Assembly: GCA_037179515.1 (NCBI GenBank)
Contig: JAXCGZ010003878.1
Span: 16,001 to 80,000, forward strand
Length of the DNA: 64,000 bases
Reading direction: 5' to 3'
DNA from: Halocaridina rubra
Lineage: Eukaryota; Arthropoda; Malacostraca; Decapoda; Atyidae
This document shows, piece after piece, positions 1 through 9,888 of the stretch. How positions within the stretch are numbered: the stretch's first letter is position 1; every line of letters starts with the position of its first letter. The position numbers were made by a program, and so were the translations under genes. The notes under the pieces are model-generated. The model was not told the DNA's origin, did not search any database, and worked only from the letters and a program-made list of their open reading frames with translations.

Positions 1-261
1 AAAAGTTTGTTGTTTTAATAAGGAAGTTTCCCAGGGTTCTAAGATTTCTCAGAGTTCCGAGAACGAAAAGTATGGTGACGGAAAAAAACAGCCATACCAC
101 TTTGTCAGAAAAAAAAAAAAAGAGAAAGGGTAAGAAAAAAGCTAATGCAGTTTTTTTTTTAAACCTTACTTGAGGAAGATAGTGATTGTAATCAGTTAAC
201 AAGTTTAAATTAATCTGCTCCAGTAGGGAAAGAAAACAGGATTTTGAGTGTAGAAAATAAC

Positions 262-615
262 CCTACTGTAATAACCAAGATTAATTTACACTTAAATGGT
301 AAAGAAATTCCATATGAAGTTGATGGTGGTGCTGGAGTTTCTACTTAAGGTAGCAAGTGGGTCCAACACTTAGCTTTACCTATGCATAATAGTAATAAAA
401 AACTAAAAGCTCATGGAAACAGTAATGTTAATATTATGGGTAAAGTTTATGTGAATGTTGTTTATAATGATATCAGTATAAGACATGGATTTTATGTTGT
501 TGACAATAATAACCCAAACTTGTGTAGTAAGGATTTAATGCCTAAGATTGGAATTGCTCTGACAGGTGATGTTGATTGTGAGAATATAATTATAAACAGT
601 GTTAATGGATGCTAG
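262..615 (+). pseudogene. Retropepsin-like aspartic protease remnant
   Basis: In frame 1, bases 301-345 encode a short hydrophilic lead-in followed by Asp-Gly-Gly-Ala at about 322-333. That is the position where retroelement proteases carry the catalytic Asp-Thr/Ser-Gly-Ala. A TAA at 346-348 interrupts it, and the same frame then continues to the TAG at 613. The downstream part is rich in Val, Ile and Asn, as expected for the beta-strand body of the protease, and ends with a Gly-Ile-Ala segment. The Thr/Ser to Gly change next to the active Asp and the in-frame stop both point to an inactive relic. Confidence 0.6.
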
Positions 616-639
616 AGCTCAGCTAGATAAATTTTCAGC

Positions 640-1867
640 TGATTCAAAATTGCCAATTACGAGCATAGTAGCTAAGGTTAATCTTAAAGGTAATGCAGTA
701 CCAAAATTTCAGTAGGCTAGAACAGTACCATCTCATTATGAGAAATTTGTAGAGGATACTTTAGATATATTGGTTTCTGATGACATTAAAGAGCCAGTAA
801 GTTTTAGTGATTGGGCGGCTCCCATTGTTCCAGTATTAGAAGCAAATAAAAAAATCTGTGAGGATTTGTGGAGATTTTAAAGAGTTGAATCAAAACATTG
901 TTTGTGGTAAATATCCACTACCAAGATTTTATCAGTAGTTGGCACGAGTAAAATATTTGGTAAAATTGATCTTGAAAATGCATACTTGCAATTACCAGTT
1001 GATGATGAAAGCCAAAAGCTTCTTGTAATAAATACTCATAAAGGTCTCTTTATATATAAAAGACTTCCTTTTGGTTTGGCATCATCACCAGCTATCTTTC
1101 AAAGATTTATTTCTCAGATTTTGATGAATATTGATGGTGTTGTAGCCGTTTTAGATGATATTCTTGTTGGAGGACAAACTCAAAAAGAGCATGATGAAAG
1201 ACTAGACAGAGTTTTGAGGGAATTACAAATGCACAATGTATCTGTAAATAAAAAGAAAACTGCTTTGCATACTGATTTTCTTGAGTATTTAGGCTATGTC
1301 ATTTCTTGTGATGGAATTAAACCATCACCCAAAAAAGTTGAAGCTATTTTGGAAGCACCCCCTCCAAAGTCTGTCAGTGATGTACAATCCCTTTTGGGTA
1401 TGGTTACCTATTATAGCAGATTTGTAAAGAATTTTTCTAGTACTTTGTCTCCCTTATATGATTTGTTGAAGAAAGGTGCCAAGTTTAAATGGCCATCTGT
1501 AGAAGCTAATGCTTTCAGTAAGGTCAAATCAGAGTTATCTAAGTCAAAATTTCTTGCTAACTTTGATGGAAATCATCCAGTAATTGTAGAAGTAGATGCA
1601 TCTTCAGTGGGCGTTGGCTGCATTGTGATGCAGGAAATGCATGTTATCAAAAATCCAGCCTATTTTGCTAGTAAAAAGTCAGCATCTGTGGAACTAAATT
1701 ACTCCCAAGTAGACAAGGAAGCTCTGGCTTTGGTCTCTACTGTAAGCAAATTTGACCATTTTTTATTGGGTCGTAGATTTATTCTTAGAACTGATCACAA
1801 ACCATTACTTGGATTGTTTGGTAGAACCAAACAGATTCTTGTAACTGCAAATGCTAGAGTACAATGA
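640..1867 (+). pseudogene. Reverse transcriptase-RNase H, Ty3/gypsy type, decayed
   Basis: The clean reading frame runs from 986. It contains the RT palm blocks (LPFGLASSPAIFQRF near residue 35) and the catalytic Leu-Asp-Asp at residues 56-58, where the usual preceding Tyr/Phe position is Val-Leu. Next come the thumb block EYLGYVIS and the connection block YYSRFVKNFS. RNase H follows with its first Asp in VDASS, the Glu in KEALAL and the Asp in RTDHKPL. RT motifs 1-2 lie upstream at about 640-985 but are split between frames by small indels and stops. The TGA at 1865-1867 falls in the RNase H tail and the frame resumes directly after it. The product would have copied retrotransposon RNA into DNA; the copy is dead. 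Confidence 0.85.
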
Positions 1868-2560
1868 TATGCTTTGCTTCTGTCACTGTACGATTATGAC
1901 TTAAATTTTAAAGCAGGAAAAGATAATGTTGTCGCATTTGCAATCATTTGGTTGCCAGTACTGGATTCTAGTACCCCTAATGAATATGTTCATGTTATAG
2001 AAGCTTTGAGTAATCAAGACATTTCTTTTGAAAATGTTAAGGTTTTGACTAGAAGTGACCCAGTTTTAAGTAAGGTTTTTCAATGTGTGAAACTGGATTG
2101 GATTTATGACCCAATATTGTCTGATTACTGTGTTGTCAAATCAGATTTAAGCATTTATGATGGTGTTCTTTTGAATCGGAACCCTGTAATTATGCCTGCT
2201 GATATGCACAGCGCAGTACTAGAACAACTGCATGTAAGTCATAATGGTATCAACTCAATAAAAGCAGAAGCATGTAATAGAATTTGGTGGCCCAAATTGG
2301 ATAAAGACATTTCAGAATTAACTAAATCTTGTGAATTTTGTTTTAGAAATTTCCAGACTCCACTGTCAGAGGCATTATCCTGGCCAGAAACTGGGAAACC
2401 TTGGCGTAGGTTACATATAGACTACGCTGGTCCAATTGGTTACTCTCATGTTTTGATAATTGTAGATTCCCACACAAAATTTTTGGATGTTCATGTTACT
2501 AGATCTACCACATCAGCATTAACTATCGCTAAATTAAGGCAGAGTTTTTGTAATTTTTGA
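1868..2560 (+). pseudogene. RNase H end and integrase N-terminal half
   Basis: This continues the frame of the RT segment after the 1865 stop. It finishes RNase H (GKDNVVAFA, normally ending in Asp-Leu-Ser-Arg, here altered) and enters integrase. An HHCC zinc-binding module is visible (LHVSHNG, then SCEFC about 30 residues later). The integrase core opens with HIDYAGP, carrying the first catalytic Asp. A TGA at 2558-2560 ends the open frame just before the second catalytic block. Integrase would insert the cDNA into the host chromosome. Confidence 0.8.
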
Positions 2561-2965
2561 CTGCCAGAAATAATTGTTTCTGGCAATGCCCCTTATTTTG
2601 CGTCTGAGGAGATGGAGTTTTTCCTGAGGAAGAATGGTATTAAACCCATTACACCTTCTCCTTATAACCCTTCCTCTAACGGCTTAGCCAAAAGGGCAGT
2701 AAAAACTTTCAAAGAGGGTCTTTGTAAATATACTAATGGGGATATCAGTACCAGAGTATATATGTTTTTGTATAATCATAAAAGAGCTGTACATTCCTCC
2801 ACTGGAAAGGCTCCAGCTGATATGATGTTTAAACGTAACTTTTGGGGAACTGTAGAAAAAATTAAACCTCAAGAAAAAAGGCAGAGGACACTGCAGAAAG
2901 AATGTACATTTGAAAAATCAGGATGTAATGTAGATGATGCAGTTTTTGTCAAAAATTATGGTTAA
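2561..2965 (+). pseudogene. Integrase core, C-terminal half, catalytic residues lost
   Basis: Same frame as the preceding segment. The block that normally carries the second catalytic Asp reads Ser-Gly-Asn at 2579-2587, an Asp to Gly change at 2582. Thirty-five residues later the position of the catalytic Glu (context NGLA-x-RAVK) is Lys at 2690. The spacing is the standard D,D35E, so two of the three metal-binding acids have been substituted. The segment ends at a TAA at 2963. A post-core stretch follows between 2966 and 3076 but is interrupted. Confidence 0.8.
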
Positions 2966-3076
2966 GGTAAGCCTTGCTTAGAAGGTACAATCTTAGAAGT
3001 ACTTGTTATTCGTAAGTACAAAGTACAACCTAAAAATTTTGGCAATATAGTTTGGAAAAGACATTCAGACCAACTT

Positions 3077-3349
3077 ATGCCTAGAATTATACCTAGTGTA
3101 GAAAAATGCAGTTTTCCCAGTAATAATCAGAATTATGGTAGTACTTGTAAGCCAATTTTGCCTTCTATTCCAACTAGTCTTGCATCAAATTCTGATGTGA
3201 TTAATGAACCAGAGAGCAATGTTATAAATCCTAATAGCATGGTTGAGAGTTCTGATAACTTGATGCATGCTCCCATGACAGTGCCAGAACCAGTACCCAT
3301 TCGTAGGTCTGGTAGAACTATAAAACCACCAGAGCGGTTAGATTTATAA
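3077..3349 (+). pseudogene. Pol C-terminal tail of the gypsy element
   Basis: An open frame of about 90 codons in the same register as the integrase. It is rich in Ser, Pro and Asn and ends with a basic RRSGRTIKPPERLDL segment. A Ser/Pro-rich tail closing with a basic Arg-Arg-Ser-x-Arg-x-x-Lys-Pro-Pro motif is common at the C-terminus of gypsy polyproteins. No chromodomain is visible. Its position after integrase and before the non-coding flank supports it being the end of pol. Confidence 0.55.
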
Positions 3350-3350
3350 A

Positions 3351-3659
3351 GTAGGTATATATTCAAAGTTAAATAGTATTATAATTATAACCACTTGAAT
3401 ATTTTGAAAATAGAAGTTGAGTTCTTTTCTATGGGAAAAGGAAATGTGAGAGTTGAGGTATAATTATTTATTATTGTTTCTTATTATTTATTCTGATTGC
3501 TTTCTTATTAGTATTCATTTTCTATTAAATAGAGTTTAATTATCTTATTGCAATATTCAAGTACTTATGCTTGAATCATCTATTGTTGATGCCCGGATAA
3601 GTGGCTTTTTTGTTTATACCAGCTTCAAGAATAAAACTCAAGTTTTGTTTTATATATTT
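3351..3659. other. Spacer between gypsy relic and LINE fragment
   Basis: AT-rich, no ORF and no recognisable repeat. It could hold the 3' untranslated region or a decayed 3' LTR of the upstream gypsy element, but with no second copy in the window this cannot be shown. Confidence 0.5.
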
Positions 3660-3670
3660 TATTTTACCTA

Positions 3671-3982
3671 GTGGAATGGGTGATTGCCTGTATAGTGCCC
3701 CTATACAAAGGTAAGGGAGATGTGAATGATTGCAGTAATTTTAGGGGTATAAATTTGTTGAGTGTGGTAGGAAAAGTGTATGGTAGGATACTGGTTAATA
3801 GGATTAGGGATAAGACAGAATATGTGATCGCGGAAGTGCAGAGTGGTTTCAGGAGAGGTAGAGGTTGTATAGATCAGATTTTTATAGTTAGGCAGTTATG
3901 TGAGAAATATTTAGCAAAGGGTAAGGATGTGTATTTTGCATTTTTGGATCTGGAGAAAGCAGTAGAGCTTGTGTTAGGGTAG
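3671..3982 (+). pseudogene. LINE reverse transcriptase, fingers region
   Basis: RT motifs 0-2 of a LINE: VPLYKGKGD, then NFRGINLLSVVGKVYGR, then the GFRRGRGCIDQIF block, ending at the first part of the palm (FAFLDLEKA). The conserved Asp of motif A sits in this last block. The sequence then jumps from LEKA straight to RACVRVG (about 3964), so the segment that normally lies between palm motif A and the following helix is deleted. The frame also changes there. Without the missing part the enzyme cannot have been active. Confidence 0.8.
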
Positions 3983-4873
3983 GGAATGAAGTGAGTGAGT
4001 GGTTTCCAGTGAGTGTGTGACTGAGACAGGGATGTGTGATGTCACCATGGCTGTTCAATTTGTATATTGTTGGAGTTGTAAGAGAGGTGAATGAGCAAGT
4101 GCGTGGTCGAGGATTGAGAATGGTAGATGGGGATGATAATGAGTGGGAGCTGAATCAGTTGCTGTTTGCAGATGATACTGTGGTGGTGGCAGATTCAGAG
4201 GAAAAGCTGTGTCAGTTAGCGTCAGAATTTGGAATGGTGTGTGAGAGAAGGAAGTTGCGAGTGAGTGTGGGAAAGAGTAAGGTTATGAGGTGTACAAGAA
4301 ATGAGGATGGTGCTGGATTGAATGTTATGTTGAATGGAGAAACACTTGAGGAGGTTAATCAGTTTAAGTATTTAGGCTCGGTTATAGCTGCAAATGATGG
4401 AGTGGAGGCAGATGTGTGTCACAGAGTGAATGAAGGATGTAAAGTGTTGGGTGCATTGAAAGGAGTGATGAAGAATAGAGGGTTGGAAATGAATGTTAAG
4501 AAAGTTTTGTATGAGAAAGTGGTTGTGCCAACTGTGATGTATGGATCAGAGTTATGGGGTATGAAAGTAAGTGAGAGATGGAAACTAAATGTGTTTGAGA
4601 TGAAATGCCTGAGGAGTATGATTGGTGTATCTCGATTGGATAGGGTTAGGAATGAAGTGGTGAGAGCAAGAACGGGTGTGAGGAGAGAAATTGCAGCCAG
4701 AGTAGATATGAATGTTCTGAGTTGGTTTGGCCATGTGGAAAGGATGGATGATGAAATGCTGCTGAAAAAGGTGATGAATGCGAGAGTTGATGGGAGGCCT
4801 AGGATTGGATGGAGTAAGGAGAGCCCTGAAAGATAGGAGGATGGATGTGATGGAAGCAAGCCAGCGTGCTAGG
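3964..4873 (+). pseudogene. LINE reverse transcriptase, palm-thumb and C-terminal region
   Basis: After the internal deletion the frame reads RACVRVGNEVSEWFPVSV, a TGA at 4018, then LRQGCVMSPWLFNLY. It continues through the catalytic block LLFADDTVVVADS (Ala-Asp-Asp at about 4169-4177) and the CERRKLRVSVGKSKVM thumb motif. The C-terminal part has FKYLGSVI and SWFGHVERMDDE, typical for this LINE type. The open frame ends at 4836. A small frame slip follows and the last residues before the LTR-element insertion are ASQRAR. No nuclease domain is visible, because the copy is truncated at its 5' end. Confidence 0.8.
4869..4873. repeat. Target-site duplication, left copy (CTAGG)
   Basis: CTAGG lies immediately before the TG that starts the 5' LTR. 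The identical five bases follow the CA that ends the 3' LTR at 13151-13155. A perfect 5-bp duplication at both ends is the expected footprint of LTR-retrotransposon integration. It shows that both element ends are intact and that no recombination has exchanged the flanks. Confidence 0.92.
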
Positions 4874-5978
4874 TGTGACAGAGTGTTTTGCTCAAAGTCA
4901 CCAGAGGCTGTTAGATGCCTTATTAGTAATTTAGTAACTTAACTGTCATTTTTCTAACTAAAAAAAATAATTCCCACTTCTTGACTTTTGCAGATTATGA
5001 CTATTTGCAATTTATATTTTAGCTTATAGCTAATTTTAAATATACCTTATTTACTCTTCTTGTACGTGTAGAAGTATAGTCCTTATATAAAGGCTGCTTC
5101 TACTTTTCCACCTCTTCAGTAAACCCACCAGATACATTTTGTTTACAATTTTCTTATTATAAGAATTGTTCTTGCTGATAATTTTGATATAAATTCGACC
5201 TTGCTGTTATGTTATTAGCCTATCTAGATATATATCAGTAGCTTCTTTATTATTTGGGTACTTAAATTCCATCTCCTACAAGCAAAGAATGTTCTAGACA
5301 CTGTTTACCAGTAACCTAACTTTCCATTATTATTCTCGTTTTATTTTATTTGCTTCCACTTGTTGCACCTAAAATACTGTCTCTCCCTTGCATCTCTGCT
5401 ATAATTGCCTGCCAGGGACCACCACTAAAGTAGTCCTTAAATGATATCAGAGCCTGTTACTGCTCTAGAAATATATCCTGCAGATGACGTCACCAGGAGG
5501 GACAATGAAGCGTCCTCATTTGGCGGCCAAACATCCCAGAGGCAACATCTTGCCTCAGCAGTCAAGTTATTTCAAACCTTTTTTACGTGGCATCTTCACA
5601 GGAATTCATCTGGCACAACAAGTGTCCTCTATTCTACTCTGCCTGTGTGACAGAGGTAATCGTCGAGTTGAGGCCAAAGTCTTGGCATTCATCTGTGGTG
5701 CCGGGAAACGAAATCGTGCTCACCACCTCTGGGATTCGAGGCAGCATTTCATAAAATTTAATTTGAGAAATTTAATTTGATTCTTTTAATGTCATTGCAT
5801 TTCCAAAATTAAAAGAAAGTTGAATTCTGAGTTTCATTGAACTGAGAAATGGTATAACGGATGGGGTGTTCAAGTACAAATATCTGTCCTGTCTGTTTGT
5901 GAGCTCTTAACCGAGCTCAGTACTTTGAGTCTCCTTAGTAAAACAGAATCTTATCAACACTCTACCATTCCCCCAACA
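4874..5978 (+). repeat. 5' LTR
   Basis: Begins TGTGACAG and ends CCAACA, the TG...CA ends typical of LTRs. It aligns over its whole 1,105 bp with 12046-13150 without any length difference. It carries a TATA-like box at 5084-5091 and drives transcription of the element. Short open frames inside it (for example 5441-5650) recur in the 3' LTR and are not genes. Confidence 0.95.
5084..5091 (+). promoter_or_regulatory. TATA-like box in the 5' LTR
   Basis: TATATAAA lies about 210 bp into the LTR, a reasonable place for the start of the U3/R promoter. The 3' LTR has GATATAAAG at the matching position, still TATA-like. Function is inferred from position and sequence only. Confidence 0.45.
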
Positions 5979-5982
5979 AGAT

Positions 5983-6000
5983 TGGCGCCCAAACAGGGAC
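5983..6000 (+). promoter_or_regulatory. Primer binding site, lysine-tRNA type
   Basis: Four bases after the 5' LTR comes TGGCGCCCAAACAGGGAC. It matches the well-known 18-nt site complementary to the 3' end of the tRNA-Lys used by several retroviruses, with one difference (A for G at position 9). The site primes minus-strand DNA synthesis. Its distance from the LTR end supports the LTR boundary. Confidence 0.9.
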
Positions 6001-6660
6001 CCGAACAGACAGACTGATTTTGATAAATTTATTTTTATTTTGCTTTTTAACATTGCACATGAAACCCGATTAGCACTGGCTCGATTATTGAAATGAATGA
6101 ATCATTGGCTGCACACGAAAATTTTCGCCCTAGAGACGTTGCGGATCAGAATTTTTTTTTTTTTCAATATTAATTATGGTAATTAATATATTCTTGTTTC
6201 CCATATGGTGAACGATATTTCAGGAAATCTACATGAGATTATGTGGTAACAGACTTAAGAAATTTTGCATGACGAGAAGACGTGTTATTTAACATTTCAT
6301 TTATTTGCGTGATAATATTGAGCTTAAAGCATTTGTGTTTTAAATATCTGTTAAAGGGTGATACTTGTTAAGAATTGTTTATATTTCCTTGGGATTTAGG
6401 AATTGGGAGAAAGCATATTAAGTATTTTGCTTATAATTGTTTTATATTCCAGCATTGACTGCTCATAGATTAGGAAGAAAAACTTTGGTGTCATTTATCG
6501 AGCCTAGGCTAAGCCCTTCATGTGTCTGAGTTGTCACCTGAAAATAAATTTTGTCATTACTAGTAGACATGTGTAATCTGGCTGCCTAGTAAGCTGTTAG
6601 CTTATCTTTGGTGTATTTTGCATAGGATCTGTGCCTTTTGGCAACACTCCCGAATTTTAC

Positions 6661-6821
6661 TTACGACATTTTATTTGTGGGTACTGCCATATACGTGCTC
6701 ATACGCAGGCACGACCACTATACTGTACTTGTTTGTATTACTTACGACATTTTATCTGTGGTTACTGCCATATACGCGCTCATACGCAGGCACGACCGCT
6801 ATACTGTACTTGTTTGTACTC
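6661..6821 (+). repeat. Tandem duplication, 81-bp unit
   Basis: Two near-identical units start at 6661 and 6742 (TTACGACATTTTAT...), each containing CATACGCAGGCACGACC and ending in the TACTGTACTTGTTTGTA stretch. They produce mirrored short ORFs in all three frames that are not genes. Confidence 0.85.
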
Positions 6822-6854
6822 TCTGGCACTGGGTGCTAGTTGGTAAACTTCGTT

Positions 6855-7130
6855 GTTGCTTATTCCTTTCATTTGCACCATAACCGCAGGTACTGCCACG
6901 TATTGCTGTTAAGCAGGCACGACTGCCATCCTGTATTACCAGTGTTTCATGCACTGTTTTGCAACATTTTGTTGCTGTTGCACTTGATTGTGTTGCTCAT
7001 TCCTTTCATTTGCACGATAACCGCAGGTACTACCACTATTGCTGTTAAGCAGGCACGACTGCCATCCTGTATTACCAGTGTTTCATGCACTGTTTTGCAA
7101 CATTTTGCTGCTGTTGCACTTGATTGTACT
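6855..7130 (+). repeat. Tandem duplication, about 137-bp unit
   Basis: Two units begin at 6855 and 6992 (GTTGCT.ATTCCTTTCATT). Each carries AACCGCAGGTAC, GCAGGCACGACTGCC and GCACTGTTTTGCAAC blocks. The GCAGGCACGAC core is shared with the adjacent 81-bp repeat, so both sets may come from one older short repeat in the leader. Confidence 0.85.
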
Positions 7131-7302
7131 TTGAGTCACTTTTATAGTGAGGTTTTGTGATCACTTTTACGTTTAAGTTTGAACTTTGGAGTTGAATTTT
7201 GTTTTTCTCTCCTTGGTGTTGTGTGGTTCTTTCATTTCTTTTCTACTATTGTAGACATTTGTTAGGTTTTTTTTTTTTGGCACTCCATTATTGACTGTTT
7301 AG

Positions 7303-9417
7303 GAAACAAACAAGGAAACCATCAAAACATTCGATGAGGAGCGTTACCTGGGCATAATGATTGCTAGGGGTGAGAGATACGGTCTTTCCCCAGGGTAGAA
7401 GCTCTTCGAATGGGCTCATGAGAAGATGGTTGAATGCCGAGATATGCTGGAGAAGAGAGCAAGTGATGAGGCACAGGCACAAGCACAACGTGAACATGAG
7501 CTTGCGCTTGCTTGGCTTCGAGCGGGAATCCCAGACAGTAGTCCTTTATCCGGAAATAGAGATTACAGGAACGGGAAGCACAAGAGCCCCTCGCAGAACT
7601 TCAATCGTCCAGCTCATCCTCCTCACACTCCTAAGCCTTATTACGGCAATGCACCCACACTCAAGAAGGATGACCCGGTAAGACCTAAGCCTCAGCAGTT
7701 CAGAGGCAAAGGCCATTACTCTGCTCCACCTTCCCAGGGTTTTCAGCCAAACTCTAAGAGCCACCACGCTCCATCACACAGTGGCAGCCCACGTAGCTGT
7801 CCAGCCATGCACTTGGCCCATGTTGTGGAAACAAGGCCAGAAAGGGCCACCGAGGATAATGCCGAGGAACCACCACACAAACTTGCCAATGTGGAATTCA
7901 TCGAACATGATGATCTGGAAATGATCCCAAAATGCCTAGAAACCATAAATGGTGTGGAAGCTGAGATAGCCCTTGACACAGGGGCCAATGGCATATTTGT
8001 TGACAAGAGATTTGTCAGGGATGAAGATTTTACCGGCGAAGTCGTTCATGTGCGGGTTGCTGAAGGAACACCCCAAATACGACGTTGCTGTGTCATTAAC
8101 CTGGATTGCAAATACTACAAGGGAAAAGCCCCAGCTGTGGCAATGATTGGGCTTATGTACCCTGTCTTGATGGGTCGTGCTCTGAACCTAGATCCTACTT
8201 TCCAAGCCGACCTCTACCATAAGGACATTTCTCGTTATAACTTCCCTCGGGGGAAGTCACATGAAGCCATTTCAGTAGCAACTCCTGGCCTCGATGCCAA
8301 GAATTTGGACGATTCTCTGACTGACTTTGTTGAGTCTGCTGCAGTCAGTACACGTAATGTGGAATGCGGAGAATTTTCCCTTCCTTTACCAGATAATGCA
8401 CCTCTAGAGCCATTGAAGTCCCGTCCAGACTTTGCCAAATTGCAGCAAGACTGCCCCAGCCTCAAACGCTGGATGCAGCAGGCCACCGAGGGAAGGACCT
8501 TCACGGTGAGAGGAGGAGGCCAGATCACTTACGCCCTTGAAGATGGAGTACTTCGTAGGCATGTGACTAAAGATGGCCACACCTTTAAACAGTTGGTGGT
8601 GCCTGCTTCGTTGCGCCACCAGGCTATGTATGTGGCACACCATTTACCTCTGAGTGGACACAGAGGCAAAGCAAAAACTCGGAAAGTCCTTCAGAAGGCT
8701 TTTGCATGGCCAAACATGTACGCCGAGGTAGACAGATATGTAGGCTCCTGCCCTGTCTGTCAATTCACCTCAACAGCACCGGTACCGAAAGTTCCCATGG
8801 GGATAACTAAGCTCTCAATGGAGCCATTTTCCAAGGTCGCTATTGACATATTAGGTCCTATTAATCCAGCTTCGTCCACGGGGAAACAATTCCTCCTGGT
8901 ATATGTTGACCTGGCAACAAGGTACCCAGATGCAGTGCCACTGTCTTCTATCACAACTGAAGCAATCGCTCATGCCCTATTTGAAATCTGCTCCAGGGTT
9001 GGCTTTCCTGAGCAGGTCACTTCTGACAATGGAAGTCAGTTTACAAGTAGGCACTTTGAGGCTTTCTGTAACCTTTTAGAAATGAAGCACATTCTACGAG
9101 TGTCTCATGCCCAACCAAATGGAGCATGCGAACGCTATAATGGGACATTGAAGCGATGTTTGCACAAGCTAGTGATAGATATACCTAGGCAGTGGGACAA
9201 GTACGTCCCTGCTGCACTTTTCTCCCTCAGAGACACGCCCCACGACACTACTGAATACTCGCCTTTCGAGCTGATTTATGGTCATAAGGTCAGAGGCCCA
9301 GTGGAATTCTTGGCAGAATGTTGGGATTCACCTACCATCAAAGATGACGATAGGGACGTCCATGAGTATATTTTGAAGTTTTCGTCTCACCTCAAAAAGG
9401 CTTGTAAAACTGCATAA
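7303..9417 (+). CDS. Pol part 1: protease and integrase of the LTR element
   Basis: The main open frame starts at ATG 7426 (663 codons); the same frame can be read back to 7303 through a TAG at 7396. Residue numbers count from 7426. Residues 5-35 form a charged helix, then a Pro/His-rich low-complexity stretch. The protease has its active site Asp-Thr-Gly-Ala at 184-187. The integrase has a zinc module with His406, His412, Cys442 and Cys445, and a core with Asp474 (AIDILGP), Asp534 (TSDNGSQF) and Glu569 (ACERYNG). There are 34 residues between the last two acids, one fewer than the usual 35. A TAA at 9415-9417 interrupts the integrase C-terminus. No Gag or CCHC knuckle is seen. Confidence 0.9.
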
Positions 9418-9888
9418 TTAGCCATTAAGGGTCACCAGCAGACTGCCAAACTCCTCTTTGACAAGCGTGCCCGGCGTCGTGCCCTGACACCCGGAGATCG
9501 CGCTCTGTTACTTCTTTCAACAGATACCCGCAAGCTAATGCTACGCTGGAAAGGACCGTACACTGTGGTACACCAGGTGACCCCTGACAGTTATGTGCTA
9601 AATGTTGATGGCAATAACCGGAAATACCACATTAACCAGCTGAAGCTTTATTGTGAGGACCCAGAGGCCCACAGGGATCCTGCGCTGGCACTCTCAGCAA
9701 CCCCTTTAGATGCCCTCAGCATCAACAGACCTCCGAGGCTGCAGCAACACAGGTGCTCCATTATAGCCACCCCTTACCTCCTATATTGGAATACTCCACC
9801 CTTGCAGTGGAGACAGACTTACGGGAGTGGAGTTTTTTGGAAGAAGCCCCTCTGGCCACAGCCACCACCCTCGAAATTGAAGACATAA
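9418..9888 (+). CDS. Integrase C-terminal module, after an in-frame stop
   Basis: The PR-INT frame simply continues past the TAA at 9415. It encodes a basic segment (FDKRARRRALTPGDRALLL), then a small barrel-like stretch ending KLMLRWKGPYTVV and HINQLKLY. This resembles the GPY/F module at the C-terminus of many Ty3/gypsy integrases. The TAA is probably a single-base nonsense change, since the protein similarity runs straight across it. The frame stays open to 9888 and overlaps the start of the RT frame. Confidence 0.8.
   Translation, partial: LAIKGHQQTAKLLFDKRARRRALTPGDRALLLLSTDTRKLMLRWKGPYTVVHQVTPDSYVLNVDGNNRKYHINQLKLYCEDPEAHRDPALALSATPLDALSINRPPRLQQHRCSIIATPYLLYWNTPPLQWRQTYGSGVFWKKPLWPQPPPSKLKT

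Larger units (their letters stand above)
1..3360 (+). mobile_element. Decayed Ty3/gypsy-type LTR retrotransposon, internal pol region
   Basis: Protease, reverse transcriptase, RNase H and integrase remnants follow one another on the plus strand in the usual Ty3/gypsy order, with integrase after RNase H. From 986 to 3349 the coding sequence stays in one frame and is broken by stops at 1865, 2558 and 2963. Upstream of 986 it changes frame. No LTR can be recognised: the window starts inside the element, and nothing after 3350 is repeated at the left edge. The first 260 bases are A/T-rich with no recognisable Gag. The similarity is to the broad gypsy class; the clade cannot be fixed by eye. Confidence 0.85.
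3660..4873 (+). mobile_element. RTE-like LINE fragment, part before the LTR-element insertion
   Basis: A 5'-truncated, internally deleted non-LTR reverse transcriptase. It resumes at 13156 after the 8.3-kb LTR element: the reading RAR before the insertion and RNEWRAIV after it join in frame once one CTAGG is removed. A related copy lies on the minus strand at 59350-60870. Motifs such as NFRGINLLS, GFRRGRGC and QGCVMSP are closest to RTE-type LINEs. The clade call is tentative. Confidence 0.8.
6001..7317 (+). other. Long leader of the LTR element, without recognisable Gag
   Basis: About 1.3 kb between the primer site and the first pol-frame codons. It has no long open frame, no capsid-like sequence and no CCHC knuckle. 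It contains two sets of tandem repeats (6661-6820 and 6855-7130). In-frame reading toward pol can be followed only from about 7303, with a TAG at 7396-7398. Confidence 0.6.

Noticed and set aside
5441..5780. Open frames of 69-98 codons, repeated at 12613-12838
   Set aside because: They lie in both LTRs and are carried along by LTR identity; no motif and no start context.
8235..8643. Minus-strand open frames inside the PR-INT gene (also 7546-8006, 8760-8954, 10343-10552, 10802-11050)
   Set aside because: Antisense shadows of a well-supported pol frame.
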